Positions 39,476 to 49,039 of a DNA stretch of 64,000 nucleotides are shown piece by piece (positions within the stretch are counted from its first letter, which is position 1; each line of letters opens with the position of its first letter). The stretch comes from SAR202 cluster bacterium Io17-Chloro-G4. GTDB taxonomy: Bacteria; Chloroflexota; Dehalococcoidia; Lucifugimonadales; UBA3495. Under the pieces are notes generated by a model. The model had not been told where the DNA came from and did no database searches. It saw nothing but the letters and a program-made list of their open reading frames with translations. The DNA is taken from assembly GCA_002816455.1 (NCBI GenBank), contig MUCR01000012.1:1-64000 (forward strand), read 5' to 3'. The translations under genes were made by a program, and so were the position numbers.

Positions 39476-40747
39476 GTGACTAAACCGAATCCGGTAATTA
39501 AGACAATCGTTTGGCTCTGGGATGGGCTCCAAATCGGTAGGATTGCCAATGCTCTGGCGGGTGACCGGAATGATCAGCGTGCTGTATTGGCCTTCCGGTA
39601 TTTTAGCTGGAAGAAGCTATTTAATGTGCTGCGGATTGAAGTCCAGCTGAGGCTTGGCCGCCGAAAGATATGGGGGAAGCCCTTTGAGTGGGAAATCGAT
39701 ACCACCAACATCTGCCAACTAAAGTGCCCATTGTGCCACACCGGTTTGGGCACCATACACCGGGACCAAGGCACCATGCATTTTGACACTTATACGAAGA
39801 CCATCGACCAGATTAAAGACTACTGTGTCTGGTTGAGCCTGTACAGTTGGGGCGAGCCATTCTTGAACCGCCGAATCCACGAATTCGTGGCTTACGCCCA
39901 CCAAAAAAAGATCGCTACGATTATCAGCACCAACCTGAACAAGCCGCTAACTGAAGAGATGGCCGAAGATATTATCAAGTCCGGTTTGGACGTGATGATT
40001 GTCTCTTTGGACGGCGTTACCCAGGAAGTTTATGAACAGTACCGGGTCGGTGGGATTCTTCAACGGGTGCTGGACAATGTTAATTTATTGGTTAAGAAAA
40101 AGCGCGAACTGGGCTACAGTACTCCTCATATGGAATGGCAATTCATCGTAATGCGCCAAAACGAGCACGAGATGGTGGAGGCCAAGCAACTCGCCGCCGA
40201 TATGGGCGTGGACTCGGTAATATTCAAAAACGTGGACTTTCCTCACGGTATGGATGACAAGGAAGAGGCGCAGCGCTGGCTTCCCAAGGAGCACCCCGAG
40301 TTCCTACGTGAGCAGACATTCTCTAAGCCATACCGCGAAGATGGACTGCGTTGCTGGCGCCTGTGGCGCAGCGCAGTGGTTAACTGGGACGGTGGATTGG
40401 CGCCTTGCTGCTACCTGACGGATAAGTCGGAAGATTTTGGCGATGTGAATGCTAACTCGATCGAGGAAATCTGGAACGGCGAAGATTACACCACGGCCAG
40501 AGGACTATTTCAGGAGCGGTACGCACCGCAGAAACATGTGGGCTGTATGTCCTGCAGTGTGTACACCGGCAGTAAAGCGGCCCGCAAGCGGGGACCGGTG
40601 GACTTAGAGCCTGCGGCTGCGCCTCTGCCCTTAGTGATAAAACCGGCTGATGGGCCAACATCCAACGGGACCAGCAAACGAAATGACGATCAGACATCCG
40701 ATTCCCTGCCGGACCCGGAGAAAATTCAAGAGCACGTCGGAGATTGA
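39476..40747 (+). CDS. Radical SAM/SPASM domain protein
   Basis: CQLKCPLCHTG cluster motif; C-terminal SPASM-like CWRLWRSAVVNWDGGLAPCCY. Confidence 0.88.
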   Translation: MTKPNPVIKTIVWLWDGLQIGRIANALAGDRNDQRAVLAFRYFSWKKLFNVLRIEVQLRLGRRKIWGKPFEWEIDTTNICQLKCPLCHTGLGTIHRDQGTMHFDTYTKTIDQIKDYCVWLSLYSWGEPFLNRRIHEFVAYAHQKKIATIISTNLNKPLTEEMAEDIIKSGLDVMIVSLDGVTQEVYEQYRVGGILQRVLDNVNLLVKKKRELGYSTPHMEWQFIVMRQNEHEMVEAKQLAADMGVDSVIFKNVDFPHGMDDKEEAQRWLPKEHPEFLREQTFSKPYREDGLRCWRLWRSAVVNWDGGLAPCCYLTDKSEDFGDVNANSIEEIWNGEDYTTARGLFQERYAPQKHVGCMSCSVYTGSKAARKRGPVDLEPAAAPLPLVIKPADGPTSNGTSKRNDDQTSDSLPDPEKIQEHVGD

Positions 40748-40946
40748 GCCAAACTGCGGATTGTCAGACTAGTCCCCGAATTGGCTAATCTGTAGTAAAA
40801 TGCACGGAATCTTGACGGCAGATGAAAAAGCGAATCAGATTTGGCTTCAACGGATCAAGTTGCTATAAGAACTAGGCGGCCCAAGAGGGGATGTAATCGA
40901 GTTAGGGCCACGTCTCTGCGGGCCTAGGGAGTCGCGAGGTGGGGTA

Positions 40947-41765
40947 ATGGATTCCCGCCAGTTTAATCCAACTCGCCTAAATGGCGGAGGACCTGCCTTC
41001 GTCAGGATGGCTGCGCCTCATATGCGCGAGTTGGCGATCGTGATCGGGGCTTATTGGGCCTACATGTATTCGCGGGCCCTGGTCTTTGACGACTTTGGGG
41101 CCACCGCCCTTTCCAACGCCAGCGCCATTATCTCTTTCGAAAAATCACTGGGATTCTTCTGGGAACCAGAATGGCAGGCTTGGGCCATAGATAGTGCCAA
41201 GAATCTAGTGATCTTCTTTAACTGGGCCTACATCATCACGTTCTGGCCTATTCTGCTGACCACCGGACTTATCCTCTACCTAGTAAATCGCCAACGGTAC
41301 CGATACTACCGAAATTTGGTTTTAGTTAGTTTCATCGTTGCGCTACTGGGATTTATGCTCTTTCCCTTGGCTCCACCCCGCATGATGGCGGAGCATTTTG
41401 TCGATACGATAAAAGCCTTTGGCCCTGCATTCTATGCCAGCAGGGAGTTTGCCAACTTCTACAACCCATACGCTGCCATGCCAAGCCTCCATTTCAGTTG
41501 GACGCTTATGTTCGGCATCCTGTTCATCCGAACACCGGGTAAATGGTTCAAGGTCGTAGGTGTGCTTTACCCTACCCTGACGTTGCTGGCTATAACAATA
41601 ACCGCCAATCATTACATTATGGATGCGGTCGGCGGCGGTATCTTAGTTATCATGGCGTTTGCTGTGCTCGAGATCGGTCTAAAACGCCGCCTGTTCTTTC
41701 CGGCAATTTTCAGTTCAGTGGGCTTCCGGGCAAAAAACAGAGCTTTCCAACTGCAGAATCGCTGA
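40947..41765 (+). CDS. PAP2-superfamily membrane protein, inositolphosphotransferase Aur1/Ipt1-like
   Basis: PAP2 catalytic pattern AAMPSLHFSWTLMFG and NHYIMDAVGG. Confidence 0.82.
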   Translation: MDSRQFNPTRLNGGGPAFVRMAAPHMRELAIVIGAYWAYMYSRALVFDDFGATALSNASAIISFEKSLGFFWEPEWQAWAIDSAKNLVIFFNWAYIITFWPILLTTGLILYLVNRQRYRYYRNLVLVSFIVALLGFMLFPLAPPRMMAEHFVDTIKAFGPAFYASREFANFYNPYAAMPSLHFSWTLMFGILFIRTPGKWFKVVGVLYPTLTLLAITITANHYIMDAVGGGILVIMAFAVLEIGLKRRLFFPAIFSSVGFRAKNRAFQLQNR

Positions 41766-41871
41766 GCGATGAACCGGAAAAGGTAGAGAACCCAGGACCA
41801 ATACCTGGTGGTGGCGGAGACGAGGCCCCAGGCCAATAACCTCGATCCTGAGTCTGATACGCATAAATGCG

Positions 41872-42963
41872 TTGACTCGTGGTTCCAATATTATGCAGAT
41901 TAACCCACGTCAAATTACTGAGTCATTAGGCCCGATGAGTTCCCGTGTCTCATTGTGTTTGGCTGGCTTAAAGGCGCGGGTGGACCAACTCCCCGTGATT
42001 AGGGCGCTCTCCCCGAGGAGAGCTCATATATTGGAATTGACCCTGGTAATCGGAGCTTACCTAGTCTACGTATTTACACGTGGATTGATATTCTCTGATG
42101 CCAGCGGCACAGGTGTGGAAAACGCTGGCCGGATAATATCATTGGAAAAATCCCTAGGTTTCTTTTGGGAACCAGGCTGGCAATTCTGGGTATTGGCCAA
42201 TATCAAGGGCTTTGCGGCTCTCCTTAACTGGACCTACATATTTACCTACTGGCCGATAATCGTCATCGCCGGTACGGCGCTCTATGTGGTCAATCGGCCC
42301 AAGTATTACTATTACCGGAGCGTGGTAGTAATAAACTTGGTCTTTGCGCTACTGATTTTCATGCTGTTCCCGGTAACCTCTCCGTTCAACATTACCGAGT
42401 ATTTCGTCAACACGATTCAAGAGTTGGGCCCCACTTTCTACGGCAGCCCGGAAATGGCGTCGTTCTACAATGCGCAGGCTGCCATGCCCAGCTTGCATTT
42501 TAGCTGGACTGTAATTTTGGGCGTCCTTTTCGTGCGGACATTCAAGGGTTGGTTCAGGATTATAGGCCTCATTTACCCGGTAATCACATTCTTGGCTATC
42601 ACAATAACTGGGAACCATTTCATTCTAGACGCCATCGCCGGTGGAATTCTGGCCGTTGCCTCATTCGCACTAATGGAATTAGGCTTCCGAGGCGGATTTT
42701 CCCGAGTCTGGCACAAACTTAATTCCTTGAGGGATTCGGTTCGCATTAAGGGACCTCAATATCGTCTTCAGGGGCAGCGCCTCGGGGTAAAACTCCTAAC
42801 AGAGAGCCGGAGTCGGTGCACTAGGTTCATGGAAGCACAGCCCCGAATTCGCATAAGGACTCGGCAAGTGATCAGCAGCCAAGGGACCCTTTACCGCGAT
42901 ATTTGGTTGAGGTTCAGAGCGAAGCTGGCGGTCCGATTGGGCCGCCATACGGCTGCCCGCTAA
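41872..42963 (+). CDS. PAP2-superfamily membrane protein, tandem paralog
   Basis: AAMPSLHFSWTVILG and GNHFILDAIAGG; C-terminal basic extension. Confidence 0.82.
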   Translation: MTRGSNIMQINPRQITESLGPMSSRVSLCLAGLKARVDQLPVIRALSPRRAHILELTLVIGAYLVYVFTRGLIFSDASGTGVENAGRIISLEKSLGFFWEPGWQFWVLANIKGFAALLNWTYIFTYWPIIVIAGTALYVVNRPKYYYYRSVVVINLVFALLIFMLFPVTSPFNITEYFVNTIQELGPTFYGSPEMASFYNAQAAMPSLHFSWTVILGVLFVRTFKGWFRIIGLIYPVITFLAITITGNHFILDAIAGGILAVASFALMELGFRGGFSRVWHKLNSLRDSVRIKGPQYRLQGQRLGVKLLTESRSRCTRFMEAQPRIRIRTRQVISSQGTLYRDIWLRFRAKLAVRLGRHTAAR

Positions 42964-43127
42964 GCTTACTTAAGTCCACGTATCCCCCCGCATTGGCTAT
43001 GATGGGCGTTTAGGGATTGGGCACTGTGTTCTGCCCCAAATTGCGCCAAAAACGCTTGTTGTAGTAGCGCTTTCGCTCTTGCCACACTTGCAGGCAGAGT
43101 CTCCCCACACCGATCCAGACTAAATCC

Positions 43128-44465
43128 CTAACGGCCTCTCCCCCATAGTGGATGGCGGTATGTAGGAGCCAATCGTGGGTCCAAAGCGATTGGCTGTTCA
43201 GTGCCGGCTTCTGGCTCCACCGGCCCTTCCTGTAACTTAGGCCGGCGCTGGGGGCCGAGCTGGCGTTTGGGGCTGAGGGAGTTCAAGTGCCGGGCCAAGG
43301 CGTCTAGGCTGTTGAGGTTATGGACCGGCAGGAAGTCGTCCACGAAGGGCATGGCTGCTTGCATGCCCCGGGTTAATGGCTGATAAGTAGGTGAGCCCAG
43401 CAATGGGTTGAGCCAAATTAGGCGGTGACAACTGCGTTGCAGCCTTGCCGCCTCCTGAGCCAGCAAGTCCGGTTCGCCCCGGTCCCAACCATCGGAGATG
43501 ATCAGCACCACGGCGCCGCCGCTTAGCACCCGCCGCAACCACTGATAATTAAAGGTTTTGAGGGCTTGTCCGATTCTCGTGCCGCCCGCCCAGTCGGGAA
43601 CCGCTTTGGCAACTTCGGTCACCGTCTGGTCGACACCCCGGTAGTGCAAGTAGCGGGTTATCCGGGTCAAGCGGGTGGCGAAGAGGAAGGCCTCAACTTG
43701 CTCAACCTCGCCGGAGATCGTGTGGATAAAGTGGAGCAACATGCGGGTGTAGCGCTCCATGGAGCCGCTGACGTCGCAGATTAGAACCAAGGACCGCAGC
43801 TTGTCTTTTTGGGTGAGATGGGCCAGTTCAACGGGCTCGCCGCCGTATTTCAGGTTGAGGCGCAGGGTTTTACGCAGGTCCAGTTTTCGGCCCCTGCCGG
43901 AAACCAGCCGGCGGGTGCGACGAAGGTCCATGTTCCAGTTGAGCTGCGCCATCATACGGCGGGATTGATTGATTTCGGTCGGAGTGAACTCGGAAAAATC
44001 TTTGTCTCGCAACACCTCTCTGGCGCTGTAAGTGCGGGTTAGGTCTACCCTATCGCCAGCATTGGCGTCGTCCTCGTTTTCGCCCGCTCCACCGTCCATG
44101 CCTGACTCTGAACCGGGAGGCGGGGCGACTTGGGGTTTGCGGTAGCGGGTATCCTCTCCCATGGAGCGGATGTTTCGCGTAGACATGCCGGAACTGGGCT
44201 TACGCCAGAACACCTGGAACGCCTCGTCGAACAAGGGCAGGTCTTGTTTGCGGTGGACTAAGAGGCATCTCGCGGCCTGGTAAAAGTCCTGCTTGCGGCC
44301 TAAGGGCGAGAATTCAGTGGAACGGACTAGGTCCTGAACGTTTGCGGAACTAACATTCAAGCCCAAGCCGCGCAGCACTTCGGCGAATAGCATCAGGCTA
44401 TGGAGGATGTGGCCGGAACTGCCATTGCTGGCGTTGCCGTTAGTGGATTGGATGGAGGAGGTCAT
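43128..44465 (-). CDS. vWA domain protein, CoxE-like; start chosen at MTSSIQSTNGN (ORF extends to 44609)
   Basis: LVLICDVSGSMERYTRMLLHFIH MIDAS motif; ATGA overlap with upstream HepT frame. Confidence 0.88.
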   Translation of the reverse strand: MTSSIQSTNGNASNGSSGHILHSLMLFAEVLRGLGLNVSSANVQDLVRSTEFSPLGRKQDFYQAARCLLVHRKQDLPLFDEAFQVFWRKPSSGMSTRNIRSMGEDTRYRKPQVAPPPGSESGMDGGAGENEDDANAGDRVDLTRTYSAREVLRDKDFSEFTPTEINQSRRMMAQLNWNMDLRRTRRLVSGRGRKLDLRKTLRLNLKYGGEPVELAHLTQKDKLRSLVLICDVSGSMERYTRMLLHFIHTISGEVEQVEAFLFATRLTRITRYLHYRGVDQTVTEVAKAVPDWAGGTRIGQALKTFNYQWLRRVLSGGAVVLIISDGWDRGEPDLLAQEAARLQRSCHRLIWLNPLLGSPTYQPLTRGMQAAMPFVDDFLPVHNLNSLDALARHLNSLSPKRQLGPQRRPKLQEGPVEPEAGTEQPIALDPRLAPTYRHPLWGRGR

Positions 44466-44803
44466 TTCGGGCCTAACTCTTGTAACATAATCGAGATACG
44501 TCTCTTCAGTATCGGCAACTCCCGCTCCACGACTTGCCATACTTGGTCTAGATCTACACCCGGGTAATCGTGAACCAAGATATTTCGAAAGGCTAACATT
44601 TCGCGCCACTCGATATCAGGATGGGCCGCTTTGAATCCTTCTGAAAGTCGTTAGGATGACTGAGCCAGAATTTGAAGGTTTCGCAAGACAGCGTCTTGAA
44701 TCAACTTCGAGGCAGTAAATGGCTCTTTTCCTTGAGCGGTATATTCCTCGATTCGGGAGATACACTCTTTCATGTGCCTAAGATAGAATATATCGTCCCT
44801 CAC
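44462..44803 (-). pseudogene. HepT-like (DUF86) gene interrupted by in-frame TAA at 44651-44653
   Basis: MRDDIFYLRHMKECISRIEEYTAQGKEPFTASKLIQDAVLRNLQILAQSS*RLSEGFKAAHPDIEWREMLAFRNILVHDYPGVDLDQVWQVV...; HepT RNxxxHxY motif after the stop. Confidence 0.78.
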
Positions 44804-45108
44804 AGCGGAACAGCTTCCTCCAGAATATGGTCACGGATGTACCAGTGGAGGCTTCTCTGCTCAGCTATATCGACTTTACATTGCAACAAATCTTCTAAGG
44901 CTACTGCCATCCGAGCAATGTCGAATAAACTCTTTCCCGTCTCCATCTCAACCAAAAGGTCTAAGTCGCTATCTGAGCGTGCTTCACCCCTGGCAACCGA
45001 GCCAAAAAGGCGAACGTTGTGGGCACCGTGCTTGGCCGCAATTCGGAGAACTTCACTCCGGTTAGTTTTCAGAACAATAGCTAATCCGTCACTGACGCTC
45101 ATAATCAC
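44800..45108 (-). CDS. MNT-type minimal nucleotidyltransferase (MntA-like antitoxin)
   Basis: LFGSVARGEARSDSDLDLLVEME; GTG start overlapping the upstream stop. Confidence 0.85.
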   Translation of the reverse strand: MIMSVSDGLAIVLKTNRSEVLRIAAKHGAHNVRLFGSVARGEARSDSDLDLLVEMETGKSLFDIARMAVALEDLLQCKVDIAEQRSLHWYIRDHILEEAVPL

Positions 45109-46046
45109 CCGCCGCCTCCGCCTCGGCCCCGGCGTGGACCTTGATTTCTGGAGCGGTCGAGCATGGTTCGCACGGGCTCTCCGCGCACCAGTTCAATGTC
45201 GTCTTGGTATTTGAGAACAATCCCCAGGGTGTCGTCTATCACCTCGGGGTCAAGTTCCGTCTGATTCAGAGCCAGAAGTGCAGCCGTCCAGTCAACCGTC
45301 TCTGATACGCCGGGGATTTTATAGAGTTCGGTCTGCCGAAGTTCCTGAATAAAGCCGGTGACCTGCTCGGCCAAACGGCGCGGCGCATCGGGCAACTTGG
45401 AGGATACAATCTGCATTTCTTTCTGGAAATCCGGGTAATCTATCCAGTAGTACAGACAACGGCGCTTCAAGGCGTCGTGAATTTCTCGGGTACGGTTGGA
45501 CGTTATTACTACTATGGGCCGGTGTACAGCCTGCAACGTACCCAGTTCAGGGATGGTTATCTGGAAGTCGGCAAGGAGCTCCAATAAGAAGCCTTCAAAC
45601 TCTTCGTCGGCTCGATCAAGCTCGTCAATGAGCAGAACGGGAGATTTTTCCCGTCCACCGTCGATGGCCTGTAGCAGGGGCCGTTTGATCAAAAATTCGT
45701 CGCTGAATAAGTTGGCTGTAGCGGCTTTCCGGTCCAAGCCGCCTTCGGCTTCCATCAGCCGGATTTCCAGCAACTGGCGGGCATGGTTCCATTCGTAGAT
45801 GGCGTGGTTGATGTCCAAGCCCTCGTAGCATTGGAGCCTGATTAGCTCCGTGTCCAGCCCGGTTGCCAGGGCCCTGGCGATTTCGGTTTTACCGACCCCG
45901 GCCTCACCTTCCAAAAATAGGGGGCGCTGCAGCTTGAGGGAGAGAAATATAGGCACGGCCAGCGAGCGGTCTGCGACGTAAGATTGCTGGCGTAGCAGAT
46001 TTTGCACGTCGTCAATCGAATCTGGGGTTACGCTGGTGGTGGTCAA
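45105..46046 (-). CDS. MoxR family AAA+ ATPase
   Basis: LEGEAGVGKTEIARALA, VLLIDELDRADEEFEGFLLELL, ITSNRTREIHDALKRRCLYYWIDYP. Confidence 0.92.
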   Translation of the reverse strand: MTTTSVTPDSIDDVQNLLRQQSYVADRSLAVPIFLSLKLQRPLFLEGEAGVGKTEIARALATGLDTELIRLQCYEGLDINHAIYEWNHARQLLEIRLMEAEGGLDRKAATANLFSDEFLIKRPLLQAIDGGREKSPVLLIDELDRADEEFEGFLLELLADFQITIPELGTLQAVHRPIVVITSNRTREIHDALKRRCLYYWIDYPDFQKEMQIVSSKLPDAPRRLAEQVTGFIQELRQTELYKIPGVSETVDWTAALLALNQTELDPEVIDDTLGIVLKYQDDIELVRGEPVRTMLDRSRNQGPRRGRGGGGG

Positions 46047-46158
46047 TGTTGGGCTCCAAGTGATCGATTTAAACTCGAACAGGCTGTCTTACGCCTGCCC
46101 GGCTCCTGCCAGAGCATATTGTACCGTATGTCGGGCAACTGGGACGCGGATACCCGTT

Positions 46159-46809
46159 TTATGGTCCGGTTCTCCAGTGGTGAGTGAAGAACTCTCGCAC
46201 TTTTGCCCGCAACTGAGCCCAGTGGTCGTCAATCTCTTCCCGCAGCTCCTGGGAAAGCTGGTCGTAAGTCTTGCCCAAGTCTGGGAAGTACCAAACCGAG
46301 AAAGCCCAAAATCCCTCAGATTCCGGCACGGTAGCCGCCTTGTCGGCGATAACTCCGGTGGCGCCGTTTAGCTCCCAAGAGGCAAGAAGTTCCCCTCGGT
46401 CGGCGATGGCCATGGCTTCTACCCATGTTGCCCGCCGCTGCTCTCCATGAAAGGGCTTCATCAATTGTAATAAGCGTTCCAAGCGCTGGAGGTTGGTCGC
46501 TTTCGGACCGGCAAAACGGTGGGTGTAGCGGCTCTCCCAGGCGTCCCCCAATGCCGGGAGCACCAAGCCGCCATCGGTGGCAATGGTCAGCATTGAACCG
46601 GAGCGCGACCAGTCCAACGCTTTGGCTTTGGCGATCTCGTAGTGAGTGTCGCCTCGCTCGTCGGGCGCGTCAGCCAAACCAAGCTGAGACGGGGTCGTAA
46701 GGTTAAGGGGCAGGCCATCCAAGAGCCAACGCAAAGCAGCCTGTTTGGAGGGATTGCCGGTTCCCAGCAGGATTGGGGTTTCATCAGAAATATTACGATT
46801 TGCTGGCAT
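46159..46809 (-). CDS. Non-canonical purine NTP pyrophosphatase-like (HAM1 family)
   Basis: ILLGTGNPSKQAALRWLL, ATDGGLVLPAL. Confidence 0.72.
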   Translation of the reverse strand: MPANRNISDETPILLGTGNPSKQAALRWLLDGLPLNLTTPSQLGLADAPDERGDTHYEIAKAKALDWSRSGSMLTIATDGGLVLPALGDAWESRYTHRFAGPKATNLQRLERLLQLMKPFHGEQRRATWVEAMAIADRGELLASWELNGATGVIADKAATVPESEGFWAFSVWYFPDLGKTYDQLSQELREEIDDHWAQLRAKVREFFTHHWRTGP

Positions 46810-46927
46810 GGGCGCTGCCTGAAATGATAGGGTACGGGCCTCACGTTGCGCGGACCCGCCACCCTAAGGGGATTTGTTCAGTAATTCTTGGGTGCCCGGT
46901 CGCCCTAATGAAACCAATACTTGGCCC

Positions 46928-48388
46928 TTAGTCTAGCTCTGCCAATGGCTCTAGGGCCGCCGCTTGGGCGGCTTCCACGCGGACCACGGCTGTAGTTGAC
47001 CGGGCTTCCTCAGGCAAAGAGTCCTCCCAGTCGGGGATTAGCACACGGTCGCTGGGTGGCAGGTTCAAAACTACAATTACACCCACCAGGCTAAAGCCCA
47101 TGGAAAGAAGCAATATGGGATAGAAGGAGTCCAGGGCGATGATAACGAAGCCGGCTAGCCCTGTAGCTATGGCGTGTCCCAGTAGAGCGCCCATCATCTC
47201 GAATCCGTAGAATGTGCCGATGGGACCGGAGCCGAAATACTGGCGGTTCACCACGGGATAGGCCGACATCTCGCCTCCGAAGCCGGTGCCGAACAAAGCC
47301 GCAAACAAGTAGAATGCCCAAGACTCGCTGGCCCCAAACAGGATCAGGACGGTCAAGCCCTGTATGGACAGCGCCGCGACCATGATGGGTTTGCCTCCAA
47401 ATCGCTCAGCAAATATGGGCGTAAAGAAACGGCTTCCAATGCTAAACACGTTGATCAGGCTGAGGATTAAGGCCGCGCCCGTTAGGCTGATGCCCTGCTC
47501 CACCGCAATGGGGATGGAGTAAATGAGGATAATCCCGTGTCCGGCGCAGCCTAAGCTGTGTATCAACGGCAGGTCCCAAAATTCCTTGGTGCTACGTATC
47601 TGTGCATTAAACTCTTTGAGCCGGAGCTTCTCCATTGGTTTGCTCCAGCGGATTTCAGGTTCATCGTCCTCGAGGGTGCCATAGGGCTCGATGCCAAGTT
47701 CGGACGGACGGTTGCGGAAAAAGGGAACCATCAGGAAGATCAAGCCGCCACCAAGGACGCCAACGGTCCAGAAGGTCGCTTGCCAGCCAACATTTTCCAG
47801 CAAAGCGGCCACTCCGGGAGCCATGGCTGCGGCTCCCAGGCCGCCCGCAGCCCAAAGTAATCCAACTGCAAATCCCAAACGCCTCTTGAACCACCCGTTG
47901 ATTCCGGCGATCAGGGGCACCATCGCAATGGACTGAGTCGTGGCCAGCAAAACGCCGAAGACCAGGAAAAACTGCCAGAGGGCGTTAATGATTCCCAGCA
48001 AGACCATGCTAATCAAGAACATAGTACCGGCCGCAATCATCATCTTACGGGTGCCGTACTGGTCGGACAGCCAACCGGCTACGGGGGAGAAGACGGCGCC
48101 GGTAAGATAATACACTGCCAATCCGGCGCCGATGATGCCAATGCTCCAGCCGAAGTCGCCTTCTGGGTCGCTGAGCGGAGCCACCATGATTCCGGCCGCC
48201 ATGCCAATAGACTGGCTTACCAACTGCACCACCACCAGCATGGCTACTATCAGCCAGGCGTAGTGCATTCTGCCGGATGAGCGGGCTGTAGGCAACAAAG
48301 TCCGAATGCGGCGGTTAACGGTGGGTATGCCGACTAGGGCCACGAGGGCAATGCCAGAGGCCAAAATTAGCAGGCTGATTATTGCCAT
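46928..48388 (-). CDS. MFS transporter
   Basis: 12-TM pattern, GWLSDQYGTRKMM between TM2 and TM3. Confidence 0.9.
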   Translation of the reverse strand: MAIISLLILASGIALVALVGIPTVNRRIRTLLPTARSSGRMHYAWLIVAMLVVVQLVSQSIGMAAGIMVAPLSDPEGDFGWSIGIIGAGLAVYYLTGAVFSPVAGWLSDQYGTRKMMIAAGTMFLISMVLLGIINALWQFFLVFGVLLATTQSIAMVPLIAGINGWFKRRLGFAVGLLWAAGGLGAAAMAPGVAALLENVGWQATFWTVGVLGGGLIFLMVPFFRNRPSELGIEPYGTLEDDEPEIRWSKPMEKLRLKEFNAQIRSTKEFWDLPLIHSLGCAGHGIILIYSIPIAVEQGISLTGAALILSLINVFSIGSRFFTPIFAERFGGKPIMVAALSIQGLTVLILFGASESWAFYLFAALFGTGFGGEMSAYPVVNRQYFGSGPIGTFYGFEMMGALLGHAIATGLAGFVIIALDSFYPILLLSMGFSLVGVIVVLNLPPSDRVLIPDWEDSLPEEARSTTAVVRVEAAQAAALEPLAELD

Positions 48389-48532
48389 ACTGCCGACTCG
48401 GTTGCGGATGCCGTTGCTTCAAACCGGCGCCGACCCAACTGTACCACTAACTTGAGTTTAGCACTAGCAGCCATCGTGTATTGGGATGTTCCTCTCTCTG
48501 TCCCCAATTCTTCCCATCGGTGTCCCATGAGA

Positions 48533-48805
48533 TTAATGGAAAGGGCAAGCCTTTAAGAAGGCGCCGCCCCACCAACTGTCTTTCGCAGATTCCTGGTCCA
48601 AGCTTTCTTGGCTGTTTGTCCCCGACGAATTGGCAGATGTGTTATTGACTGTTGCTGCACTACTAGTGAAGGAAAAAGTCAACTTCCTTTCCCCCCCACT
48701 CGTGTCAGCCGAAACTGCCCAGGCACCAAAGAAAATAATCAAGAAGATTATTCCCGACACCACGACGACGAACGTCATCGGTACTGGAAACCGCCGGGCT
48801 GTCAA
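48533..48805 (-). CDS. Small secreted/membrane-anchored hypothetical protein
   Basis: N-terminal hydrophobic segment then Ser/Asn/Thr-rich tail. Confidence 0.4.
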   Translation of the reverse strand: MTARRFPVPMTFVVVVSGIIFLIIFFGAWAVSADTSGGERKLTFSFTSSAATVNNTSANSSGTNSQESLDQESAKDSWWGGAFLKACPFH

Positions 48806-48904
48806 ATTAGCTCACCTCTTCCGATCAAGCTGTTTATAAAGTCCGCTGGCCCTGAGCTCCAAGTTCATCAAGAATCTCGACAAAGTCGGATCTTTCGAAG
48901 GACC

Positions 48905-49010
48905 ATTTGTCCACGTCGCATAAGGTTCGACAAGCCTGTCCTGATCCTTCCGCTGCTCGCCCTTCGTCCGAAGGGGAAGGACGAAGGGCTCGCCACGAAC
49001 GGATGGGCGG
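48905..49010. repeat. Dispersed palindromic repeat (TTCGACAAGCCTGTCCTGA.../...GACGAAGGGCTCGCCACGAACGG type)
   Basis: gcccttcgtccgaaggggaaggacgaagggc hairpin. Confidence 0.6.
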
Positions 49011-49039
49011 CCCTGTTTAGGAAGAAAAGCTATGCTCAT

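Noticed and set aside
44651-44653. Read-through of the stop in HepT
   Set aside because: It is TAA, not TGA, so Sec decoding does not apply; treated as a nonsense mutation or sequencing error.
44672-45214. 180-aa plus-strand ORF over the MNT/HepT region
   Set aside because: Antisense to the MNT and HepT frames, which carry clear family motifs.
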